A stretch of DNA of 64,000 bases from Hemileia vastatrix (taxonomy: Eukaryota > Basidiomycota > Pucciniomycetes > Pucciniales > Zaghouaniaceae): NCBI GenBank assembly GCA_030280995.1, contig JASXTE010000072.1:62001-126000 (forward strand), given 5' to 3'. This document shows positions 55,001 to 64,000 of the stretch, one piece after another; the first letter of the stretch is position 1, and each line of letters opens with the position of its first letter. The position numbers and the translations under genes are program-made. The notes under the pieces were generated by a model. That model was not told the DNA's origin. It was given only the letters and a program-made list of their open reading frames with translations, and ran no database searches.

Positions 55001-57072
55001 GATGATGGTTCTTTTATTTCGCATTTCTTTCAGTTTGTCCCACATGAATCGTCGAGCTTCAGTGTCCAGTCCAGCTGATGGTTCATCCAAGATTAGAATT
55101 TCACATTCATTCACTAATGTGATGGCCAAACACAATTTACGCTTCATCCCTCCTGATAGAGTGGATGGTCTTTTGTGAGAATGTTCTCTAAGGCCAACTG
55201 ATTTAAGAGTTTCATCAATACGGGCATTGAGTCTATTACCAGAAATTCCTCTGATGTATCCATACAAGATCAAATGTTCTTTCACCGTCAATTCCTCGTA
55301 CAAAGCATTATGCTGGGGACATAAAGACAAACTGGATCTTGCTTGAATTGTTTCAGTGGATAGATCATATCCGTTGATGATTATGGATCCACGAGATGGT
55401 AAATATAACCCTGATATCATACTCAGGATGGTTGTTTTTCCAGCTCCATTGTGTCCAAGTAAACAAGTTATTTCACCATGGTACACTTTAAGGCTGACAT
55501 CATCAACAGCTAATTTGGTCTGAGATCTGAAACATGAACCAGTAAAATCTTTGCTCAGATGTGACAATTCGATAGCTACTCGTTTATTTGAATCTTCTTT
55601 TTCGAATAATGTCGATTCAACAGGGGTGACTTTTTCTCGTTCTTCATTTCTTAATCCCAGTTTTACTTCAGGAATCCAATAATTTGGGTTGATCATGAAG
55701 TAGAATGGTTTGGGTACACCTGGTTGCCATGGCCAAACACTATCCAAATACCAAAGGGCAAATGCATACAAGACACAGGAATAGAGCATGATTGTAGATA
55801 CATCATAGAATGTTATTCCATGCAATTGGAATGAAGGTTCAGATATTTTGGCAAAAGTAAGTCCAATTGATTGTGCTTCCAAATGATTGATTATTTCTAA
55901 AACAGCGATAAATGCAACATTCGGATTGAAACAGTACCAGGTAATTGTCTCAAGTGAAACATTAGAATTTTTCAATAGAAATGTTGGAATGATGATGCCA
56001 CAAATGCCATCATTGATAGAACTGCACACCAATTTGGATTGGAAAAAATTACTGATGCAATTGAAGCGAGTAAAATAAGTTGCATACAGTACAAAGAAAG
56101 GAATATCAGCAAGAGGAGAACATCAGAATTGGGCCAAATGACTGGACCAAATATTCTAGTCTTGAAAATGAAAATTATCAACAAGATGATAACCATGCAA
56201 GATATGAAGTTGGCCAGAATAGTTGATAACCAATAGGCAGAGTCACCTAGACCACTAAGTTTGAGCAATTCACGAGATTGAATTGCTTTTTCATTGGAGA
56301 TTCTTGAGGCAATGAGAGAAAATATCACGATAAAACCTGTGGCCAAAATGAAAGATACTTCCGATATGCTTTTGTTTGGTTCACGTGATTTAGTGTGTCC
56401 TGGATATGATATTCGATAAGTCTTGATATCCAGTATTTTCGGTAGTTCACCTGACCTGAAATCGCCTCTTATGTCTGCATATGCTTGATTGATGAAATAC
56501 TCAACCCAAGATATATGAAGGGTTTCAGTAATTTCTTCCTCCGTCAAAAGTTTATCTTTCAAAGAACCTTTGGCAGTTTTACCTTTAAGTGGCATAATTC
56601 TGTAACTCAATGATCCTTCGAAGGTGTTGGCACCTTCAGATCGGTCGAAAATCAAGCCATATCCTTTCTTTGTGTCATCTCCAATCATAGCACGAAGTTG
56701 AGTTTCATTTCCAACTATTTCAATTTTATTTCTTAACTTTGACAACATTTCTTTCACTTTGTCAATTAAAAATTTTGTACCCTCTCTGCTGTCTGTAACA
56801 AGGAACAGTTTTAAATCAACCTGACCTTTCGAATCAATGTCATGCCGATAATCGTATCTTTTCGGGGGGACATAAGAACCAATCGGATAATCAGGATCGA
56901 CATCGATTGAAATCAAATCATCAAAATTCGAACCAGAGAAATATGATATGAATGCAGCCATTAGAATAGGAATGATCAATTCAAAAGTAGTTGAAATATA
57001 ATGATTAATTCTAATTTGAAATATCTTCCATAGAATACCAAAAAATTGATGATAAAACAAGCGAAAGGACAT
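52049..57072 (-). pseudogene. ABCA transporter copy 2, broken by a frameshift and a stop
   Basis: Full-length relative of the ABCA gene at 35661-40787, starting MSFRLFYHQFFGILWK and ending DTSLEQVFIQFAKSQ. Segment 1 (55972-57072) covers the N-terminus and most of TMD1. Near 55985-56010, after NPNWCAVLSMMAFV, the homology moves to another frame, which continues to 54182 (NBD1 with GHNGAGKTT, LSGGMKRK and LILDEPSAGLD). There a TAA at 54182-54184 stands where the intact gene has Tyr (in MNDYFLRL). The same frame resumes and runs to 52049 with TMD2 and NBD2 (GTNGAGKSTT, YSGGNKRK). All functional motifs are otherwise intact, so inactivation is recent or reflects assembly errors. NBD2 Walker A has Thr where copy 1 has Ala. 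Confidence 0.85.
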
Positions 57073-57637
57073 GATTTAATGATGATCGATCGATGAGCCA
57101 AGTTGTCTGCTGGATGTTGAAAATAGCAATAAGAGATTAATTGTAACTGATTAGTAGAGGCAGCACTCATTCAATCATCAATAAAGTTCTTCTGGTATCA
57201 GTAATCAATTTACAGCTGCCATGTTTTCACCAAGTAGCGTTCAATTACCGACTGATAATAATAATTTTTTAGTTCATATACAATAATAATTTTTTACAAA
57301 CCTTTGACAATACTTTGATACATCAAGTCAATCAATTAGACAAGATTTTGTTCAACATGTTTATCCTTCCAACATCACAAGTTGGTGTATGGTATTTTAC
57401 GAAGGAACCAACAGAGAACAATCAAATTCATATGTTGTTGGTATCATTTGAATTAGCTCAATTATACTCAATAATGGTCACAGTACAAACATAGACTAAT
57501 ATTATTAATCAATTTTATTCTCTAATAGGACTACATAACATGTGACTTGAGACTTGTGATGGGCTAATTGCCCTTTTTTTGTCAGATTTAATAAACTACC
57601 AACGATTTAGGTGCGATATTAGATGTGTGTGAGTGTT
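57073..57637. other. Duplicated ABCA upstream flank and intergenic
   Basis: About 57140-57270 matches the flank upstream of the intact ABCA gene (40860-40960), with a small insertion (ATGTTTTC). Weaker similarity extends to about 57470. No gene. Confidence 0.65.
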
Positions 57638-57912
57638 TCATAATTTCCATGATTCAAAAAGATTGCTGCATAATTCAACCTGCATGATACAACAAACAGT
57701 TAATATAATTTGAAAAGAGTAAAACTTAAAATCAACAAGTAAATACTTACCTTACGTTCATTTCTCAGCTGTTCAATTTGCCAAATCCGTGATTCTTCAT
57801 CCGTTGGCCAAACGTAACGTCTTTTGACTTCTTTCAAGTCTATTGCTGTTTGTACATCTTTCACAAATGTATACTCTGGATCAGAGGAAAAGTTAGTTGA
57901 TTCGGCATCCAT
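57638..57912 (-). CDS. Short two-exon ORF of unknown function (67 aa)
   Basis: Exon 1 (57751-57912) starts at ATG (MDAESTNFSSDPEYTF) and ends AAG at a GTAAGT donor. The intron is 71 bp (57680-57750) and ends CATGCAG. Exon 2 (57638-57679) adds VELCSNLFESWKL and a TGA. The protein is hydrophilic with an amphipathic, charged middle (DLKEVKRRYVWPTDEESRIW, then QIEQLRNERK). It has no signal peptide and no membrane segment. Both splice sites are strong and in phase, which supports a real gene. It resembles small mitochondrial or assembly-factor proteins only in general style, and I do not recognise a family. Confidence 0.5.
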
Positions 57913-58445
57913 ACTAATATTGATATAGAATTGATTTGGCAAAACAACAATGTAAATGCAAGCAGATGGTCAGGTAGACGCTGAATATTTGTCTTAAAGA
58001 AGGAAGAGAGACACCGGAGATGGATAGAAGAGGAACACGTGGCAGAGACTACCATCTAACGGGCATGTCTCTTTCTTTGTCGAAATCGACAAATCAACTG
58101 ACAACAAACAGTAGTTTATAAGATTTGTCAATTTTGACCATTTTTATCTAGTGTTTAGTGAAGATTATTCTGGATGATTTGTTTTGCTTTATTGCTTATT
58201 GAAGATCGATATCGAATGACATGCGCCAGGTGAGGTGATGGCCGAATGATGTGCTTGTGTGTGTAGAGGAGCCAGGATTGTCTACACCTGCTCCAGACGA
58301 GACAGTCAAGTCCCTGGGGTAAATGATAAGCAACGACTACGACGTCGTTACTCTTGATCCACTTATCAGATGCCAATTACCGACAAACGATAATTATATT
58401 TGGTTGTACCTGCGGTACCACCTGGTTCTACTTTGGTCAGCGTCT
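57913..58445. other. Intergenic, no gene seen
   Basis: Promoter side of the 67-aa gene and 3' side of the ionotropic receptor, both on the minus strand. Confidence 0.5.
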
Positions 58446-59870
58446 TCAACAAATTTTCATTTTATGATGTCGAAGGTGACAAGGTTGGCGCCGATCATTT
58501 TGTCCATCAACCTTTCTGCCTGTTGCTCTCTTTGATGGTGGTGGTGGTAATGGTGCAAGCAATTTCTCAGCAAGAAAAACTACCAACGATACGATCCAGC
58601 AAATAATGATGATGTCGTAGAAGTAACGATAAAATGAATACGCCAAACCTTGAATATGTTCAATTTCGTCTTGGTCAACACCATCACACAGAATTTTTTG
58701 TTCATGACGGTGTTTTTTGCTTGCACTAACAAGGTCAAAGATAATTGATGAAATGTCAAATGAAATTTTGTACTGAATTTGAACAATATGATGTTCAAAA
58801 ACTCTTCTGAATTTGTCAGCAAGGAATTGTCGATTTTTGTATGCCAGAGAAACTGGATATCCAATCAATTTTTCTCCTTCTGACTCGTCGAAAAAATGCG
58901 CCATCTTCCACAACTGATCTTCAGGGCTGAGTGAACAAAATGCTGCCTTTATCAATGGCAAGTTCATCGTGGATACAATCACTGCATACTGGTGTTTAGT
59001 CATTTGGTCAATGTGATGCTTGAACGAATCAATTAGTTTGGTATCAAGAACCAGCCCATTGTAAATGAATTTGCTAATATTGTGACCCGAATTGGCTAGT
59101 TTTGCCCACACTTGTCCTTTCAACGAATTAGTTGGTGCTCTACGAAAATCCCTTGACACCACGGCCATTGCATCGTAAAAACCTGGTACAGTTTTTGCAT
59201 TGTTGATGATTTCTCTGTATGATTCAATCATCTTTGGTGGTTTGATTACGACTTGATTTGTCTTGTACATGATGATGAATACGGTGAGCAAGAAAAATAT
59301 GAGGACGGACATCAGAAATTCTATCCACCTGAACTGTCGATTTTTCGTCCTCATGGTTCTTCCAATATTTTTCATCATCATCTTAGCCAGTGTAATTTTT
59401 GTCATCTTTTTCTTGTAGAAATGTGACCTGATCCAAACTCGTGCAGCCACAAATAATATGAAGGTCAAGAACAATGTGAATATTCCAATGTAGACTGAAT
59501 AGTCAAATGAACTCAAATTGGTCATGGCTGAAATTCTTTCATTGTTTCGTGTACTCATGAATGTGTGATTGTATCCAGACAAGATTGCCACTTTGTCGAT
59601 GAAGAATGGAACTGGTACATCCATGTCGTATTCCATTTCTGTGTAGTACAAAACTGCCGATGAAGTGAAATCACTCAAATTGTTGTGAAGGCGTTCAAAA
59701 CACTCTTTGTTCTCTGTACTCAAGTGAAAGTAAGTTTCATTGCCGAAAACTTGTTGAAACAAACGAATGGATGATGTTATTTGTTCAGATCCCAGTCCAT
59801 CAGCATCAAGACTTCCATCATGGCGGACTTTGAGATCTGAGGGAATTGGTGTTATCACACAAATTCGCAT
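58446..59870 (-). CDS. Variant ionotropic receptor (IR, iGluR-related)
   Basis: 474 residues from ATG 59870; the frame is open to 59894 from a GTG. The S1 half of a ligand-binding domain is visible (KVRHDGSLDADGLGSEQ). A first membrane segment is at about 124-145, the M3-like helix at about 184-203 (WIEFLMSVLIFFLLTVFIIMY followed by KTNQVVIKPP), then S2, and the last helix at about 417-437. The stretch between the first two helices is short and strongly basic, and I see no hydrophobic pore loop there, so ion conduction is doubtful or divergent. There is no amino-terminal domain and no signal peptide, so an upstream exon in 59.9-61 kb is possible. Role by family: chemosensory ligand-gated channel. 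Confidence 0.75.
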   Translation of the reverse strand: MRICVITPIPSDLKVRHDGSLDADGLGSEQITSSIRLFQQVFGNETYFHLSTENKECFERLHNNLSDFTSSAVLYYTEMEYDMDVPVPFFIDKVAILSGYNHTFMSTRNNERISAMTNLSSFDYSVYIGIFTLFLTFILFVAARVWIRSHFYKKKMTKITLAKMMMKNIGRTMRTKNRQFRWIEFLMSVLIFFLLTVFIIMYKTNQVVIKPPKMIESYREIINNAKTVPGFYDAMAVVSRDFRRAPTNSLKGQVWAKLANSGHNISKFIYNGLVLDTKLIDSFKHHIDQMTKHQYAVIVSTMNLPLIKAAFCSLSPEDQLWKMAHFFDESEGEKLIGYPVSLAYKNRQFLADKFRRVFEHHIVQIQYKISFDISSIIFDLVSASKKHRHEQKILCDGVDQDEIEHIQGLAYSFYRYFYDIIIICWIVSLVVFLAEKLLAPLPPPPSKRATGRKVDGQNDRRQPCHLRHHKMKIC

Positions 59871-61024
59871 GTTGTTCTTCAATTTTACCCTCACAATTTT
59901 TCAGATTAGATCAAGAAACAACCAAGTCTCGCACTGAACCACAAGGAGTAAAAACTCTCAGCTTCTTTCCAAGCTGTACCTTAATGATGTTATTAAACTG
60001 GCAACAAATCGTTTTCGTGTTTAATGACTCAAATCACAAGTGTTACTGATGAATGATTTTTTTCTCGTAAACAACTTGAAGCATTCGCCTCGCTCAAAAA
60101 TCGATACGCTAATGACAAAAGTGTTTTCATGGAAATGGCCGAGTAAAAAAATCAATTTTTTCCCTTTTCATTTTCTTTCTTTCTTTCTTTCTTTCTTTCT
60201 TTTTTCCCTTTGTTCTGATAATGTCAATGACAATATTCATCATCAATGTCGTTTCATTCATACCAATGGTAATAACTGGACTCATTGTTTTGGACACCTC
60301 ACCTGGTCTTGAATTAAACACTGCACGTGTGGTGCATTAAATAATCATTAATTGTACGTTTGACATTGAACTGCAGTTCAAAAATTGATCTACCTCAACG
60401 GAGAACCATTTGAATGTTTTTATGAAGTTCATTTGTTCCTCAGCTAATTTTGGCGTGGACAATGGCACGACAATGGTACTGGTAATTCAAAAGATGACAA
60501 AAGGTAAATCAATCCAACAACATCAGTCCTTTTTCATATACTAGAAAAGTGTAAAGAATGGCGATCAAACTCTGACTGACGAATCAATAAGCTAAAAACC
60601 AAAGCCAAAAGGTGAAAATAATAATGCCATTTAAATGATTCTTTTCCCTTGTTTACCTGAGTTGCATTTAATTGGCTTCATATTAGAATATTCTGACCAT
60701 CATTTCACACTTATTCTCATCATTAGCTGTTTTCAGTTGCAACTGAAAAATGATCATCATCATTGTTCCCCACAAAATCTTATATGTAAATTTTTCAATC
60801 TTTTATATTACAGGAAATTCAAAGTGACATCATTAACTCAGCAACTGTCGCAACACTCGTGGGTGTTATTTCTCTTGACGCTCAAGTCAGGTGAATCTTT
60901 TCACCTTTTCACTGTTTGTTGGCACTTTACGAAATGACAACAAGACAAGATGTCTTAAATGTCGACATCAAGATTGAAATTGTCGCCATTCTGGGTTTCA
61001 CAGTTTTGAGTACCAATGAATCTG
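59871..61024. other. Intergenic with (TTCT)n microsatellite
   Basis: Region between divergent genes. A TTCT repeat lies at 60171-60204. It may hide a 5' exon of the ionotropic receptor, but I could not find a convincing signal-peptide exon. Confidence 0.5.
60171..60204 (+). repeat. (TTCT)n microsatellite
   Basis: About eight TTTC units. Confidence 0.9.
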
Positions 61025-62373
61025 ATGAGAGATGATGGTGTCATACTTCGGGATGAAAATGTTGGAAGGACACAAAGAACAAATGAAATTACCTCAACTC
61101 GGCAAATACCATGTACAAAGAGTGTCTTCAAAGTGTTCTTTGTGTTCATCTGTGTAATTGGCAATGTGTATCAAGTGCCAAATTAAGCAATGAATACTTC
61201 AGATATGGTGTCGTCACTGTTATTAACAACGAGTATGAAAAAACTACTGACATTCCAAAAGTCACCTACATGTTCAGAATGATCGAAATAATCAATTGGA
61301 CCAGTTTTTTCACCCTCAAGCCGCATTCTATTCATGTTTGCAAAGTACCTGGTTGGCACAATCAATCAATTCCTAGTGATAACGAAATGATCACTCTCAT
61401 AAAAAACTGGACGACATCAGTACAAGTTAAGTATTTATTTTGTATTTCAACTAACCTTACACTCGACGATTGGAACTTGATGACAATGAAATTCGATGAC
61501 TTGTTCTCTAGTGTGAGGGCCATCACTTCACAATATACTCTACAAGAGTACAAGATATCTGATTACTTTGATGTCCAAGAATTCTACAAAGTTCGTTTCA
61601 AAGGATTCACCCTGTCAATCAAGCGAAAGTATTTGAATGATTTCAACAAGTCTGGAAGTTTAAGTACAATTTCACTTCAACTTTCTCAAAGTGGACAACT
61701 TCTACGTTTGCATCTTAAATCAATTACAAAATTACGTGATTATCGAGTCCTGTTGTCATCTCGAGGTGAAAAGGTTACATTTCAAACTAGACGAATAACG
61801 CTAAGATATTCATCCACTCGACACATCATTGCCTCAAATGAGTACACAACTCGAAGACTACCACCACCTTATTCGTCCATGTGTAAATACTACTCAAGAT
61901 TTGCAATTCATGAAATGTGTGTTAAAAAGAAAGGGATCAACTTGTACCAGACATTCATTCCTGGTCCTTCTGTCTATCCCAATCAATCAGATTTATTTGA
62001 TTCTGCTGAAAAATACCAAAATCCTCAAAAATTCCCAATCATGACTGAAATTCCATCGGAAAATCTCAAATGGCATCTCAAAGTTATCAAAATCATTGCT
62101 GAATGTGAAGATCTAGTTCGTAATCAAGAATGTCGAAGTAATGATATTATTCCCATCCTTTTGTCATCTCAAGCATATCCTGTTGAATCACTTATTTACA
62201 CCGGTGCATTTTATCCATCTGTTTACATCTACTTAATCCCAATGATCGAATTAACTGCTTATATTACTCAAGTTGCTTCTACCTCTGGCTTCTGGTTAGG
62301 TGCTTGTTGTTTAGACGTCCTCTTGTACATTCAGAACTCAATCCAACAAACTAAGGTGCTCTTGAAACGATGA
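61025..62373 (+). pseudogene. DEG/ENaC single-unit paralog with frameshift after TM1
   Basis: Paralog of the gene at 7183-8670. The frame from ATG 61025 encodes the N-terminal tail and TM1 (VFKVFFVFICVIGNVYQV), matching LFKMFFIFICITGNIYQV of the paralog. At 61174-61177 one base is missing compared with the paralog (CAAGTGCC against CAAGTTGCT), and the rest of the protein (KLSNEYFRYGVVTVINNEYE onward) is in the frame that runs to 62373. That frame's own first ATG (61111) would replace TM1 by unrelated residues. The extracellular part keeps RRLPPPYSSMC. TM2 reads GFWLGACCLDVLL, so the G-x-S filter is G-A-C. Either a decaying gene or a one-base sequence error. Confidence 0.75.
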
Positions 62374-63049
62374 ATCACCCTGACAACAGTAGACCTTTTG
62401 TTTAACTGAAATGATTCAATCCATCAGTTTATTGAAAACAATTCCTTTGAAAAACACCATTAGCTATTCTAAAAATATCTCAAGAACCATCGAAGAACTT
62501 CACAATAATCTGACTTGGGACAGCTGACTTTCTGTTTGATGAAATTTTTTAAAGTTCCAATTAATTATGGTCATTTCTGGAAAATTATGGTCTTTGACAA
62601 CTTTCAATTTCCATTGCTATTATTATTATGGTCATAAAGTGAATTATTTTCTTTCAAACAATGAAGATACAAAAATTGTTCTTGATAATTCTATGACAAA
62701 ATTGACTGATAACAATTTTGTCAATTGTTTAAAAGTGTCAACAAGACAGATCTGTTTCTCCAACTGATATTTGCTTACTATGTCATTGTCAAATAATGTG
62801 GACAATGAAAATTCATCAGTCGTCATTTCAAGTTACAGAATAAATCATGCAACAAATACTATCAATAATTGTACAAGAGACAACATCAATGATTGATTGA
62901 TCCATCAAACAAATAAATAACTCGTCAGTCAGATCGATTTTAACTGTGAAGAAATCGTCAGGTTTCACCAGTAAAAATTGGTTTCGATGTTTGTACGAGA
63001 CAATATACCAAGAAAATAGTTCTTTGTTTCTTACAAATAGTTTGTCATC
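62374..63049. other. Intergenic, no gene seen
   Basis: 3' side of the DEG/ENaC paralog and promoter side of the last receptor, both on the plus strand. No recognisable element. Confidence 0.5.
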
Positions 63050-64000
63050 ATGAAACGTAAAGTCAACATTAATGTGATCTTACCGATTGAAAGAAACAAA
63101 GAAAATGACCGCAAGATAAGGAAAAGACAATTATTTTGTCGCCTTTTTGACTTCATCTATCGATTCATTGGTGTATCATTGGATGGACAATTCAACAAAT
63201 GGTGGATAATTGCTTTTGTTTTATCCATTTGTCAATTAGCTCACTACGTCATCAAATTAACAAATTATTATAAACCGGGAAAAGCATTTGAAAATGCAGC
63301 TAACATCATCTATTACGCTATTCCAATTGTCGAATACACTTACTTGTTCATTATGTCATTAAAGAAGAAAATATCATCATTTTATGGTAAAATACGAATT
63401 GAAGCATCACAAGTATATGATTGGACACTGCTATTCAAATCGACTGCCAAGTTGAGCATCATTGTCAATTCATTCAATTTGTTTTTTGTCATAAGTCGAT
63501 GGATGATACGAGTTATACTCTCCTCGGATCTAAAGAACTGGTCTTGGAGCGACTATCGATTCCTTCAACAACTCGACATCAACATGGGTCTGAAGAGGTT
63601 CATTCTGTCTAAAATATCTTTCATTGATATCTTTTTGACAAATTACCTGCCCTTATCAACGGGTTTGTATGTTTTTTGCTTTCACATTCTCATGGTCTAC
63701 AAGAAGAAACTTTTGCGATCCATTGAACACGATCATCTTGCATCTCAAGCTTTTCAGACAAAAATGGCTCTATTAAAAGGAATAACTAATGAATTTGAAG
63801 AAATCTTCTCCATCTTACCTTTTAATTGGTTCTTCTACACTTTATTTGTGGTAGCTTCTTGGGCATCGACATACATTGGAAATGGAAGTGCTGGTACTGG
63901 TCTCACCCTGCTCGATACTGTAATTCTCCTTTTATCAATGTTTGGCAGTTTGTTTGTATCACTCTTATTCATCTGTCGTCAGCAAGAACAATTTGATCAG
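63050..64000 (+). CDS. Gustatory-receptor-like 7TM protein, 5' part (runs off window)
   Basis: Open from ATG 63050 to the last base, 317 codons. It starts MKRKVNINVILPIERN, parallel to MKRNVNIDLVVPIESN of the receptor at 29912-31084, followed by IYRFIGVSLDGQFNKWW, several hydrophobic segments, and NWFFYTLFVVASW. At the window edge it reaches the FICRQQEQFDQ region that precedes the last cytoplasmic helix, so only about 80 residues are missing. Single exon so far. Confidence 0.72.
   Translation, partial: MKRKVNINVILPIERNKENDRKIRKRQLFCRLFDFIYRFIGVSLDGQFNKWWIIAFVLSICQLAHYVIKLTNYYKPGKAFENAANIIYYAIPIVEYTYLFIMSLKKKISSFYGKIRIEASQVYDWTLLFKSTAKLSIIVNSFNLFFVISRWMIRVILSSDLKNWSWSDYRFLQQLDINMGLKRFILSKISFIDIFLTNYLPLSTGLYVFCFHILMVYKKKLLRSIEHDHLASQAFQTKMALLKGITNEFEEIFSILPFNWFFYTLFVVASWASTYIGNGSAGTGLTLLDTVILLLSMFGSLFVSLLFICRQQEQFDQ

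Noticed and set aside
61111..61175. ATG at 61111 as the start of the DEG/ENaC paralog
   Set aside because: It reads the TM1-coding DNA in the wrong frame; the frame from 61025 gives a TM1 that matches the paralog.

Overview
The window looks like nuclear DNA of an arthropod, most likely a mite, and possibly a trombidiform mite related to spider mites. It is AT-rich and has short spliceosomal introns (about 60-110 bp in the genes I could splice). It carries clear metazoan orthologs (FoxK, 4E-T, TMEM63). It is also packed with the lineage-expanded families typical of mite chemosensation: gustatory-receptor-like 7TM proteins, DEG/ENaC channels, a variant ionotropic receptor and ABCA transporters. 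I could run no searches, so the taxonomy is an inference from gene content.

Layout. 1-834: the end of a gustatory-receptor (GR) gene that is an almost perfect inverted copy of a complete GR at 29.9-31.1 kb. 1.5-6.4 kb (minus strand): a serpin, a large P-loop GTPase, and a Cys-rich double-repeat ORF that sits in frame upstream of the GTPase, separated from it by one TGA. 7.2-10.8 kb (plus): a single-unit DEG/ENaC protein, a divergent GR and a small mucin-like membrane protein. 12.6-20.7 kb (minus): ordinary genes, namely FoxK, 4E-T (three exons, the first carrying the eIF4E-binding motif) and a secreted Ser/Lys-rich protein (two exons). 22.3-24.2 kb (plus): two tandem trypsin-like proteases with a duplicated 5' flank. 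24.7-35.1 kb: two giant intronless DEG/ENaC genes, each encoding three complete channel units in one polypeptide, separated by an ABCA relic and a GR. 35.7-57.1 kb: one intact ABCA transporter and one broken ABCA copy, with three GRs between them and a TMEM63 channel gene flanked by direct repeats made of a GR 3' fragment. 57.6-64 kb: a 67-aa two-exon ORF, an ionotropic receptor, a frameshifted DEG/ENaC paralog and a GR running off the end.

How the parts fit. Most of the window is a mixed sensory/membrane-transport cluster shaped by repeated duplication, inversion and gene conversion: GR inverted copy, ABCA tandem copies, DEG/ENaC triple genes, GR-fragment direct repeats, protease tandem. The sensory and ABCA genes are mostly single long exons, while 4E-T, TMEM63 and the secreted protein are spliced. 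The standout observation is the pair of three-unit DEG/ENaC polypeptides. DEG/ENaC channels work as trimers, so each of these genes could encode a whole covalently linked channel. Several genes carry a single-base frameshift or stop (TMEM63, ABCA copy 2, DEG/ENaC at 61 kb). These are either real decay or residual assembly errors.
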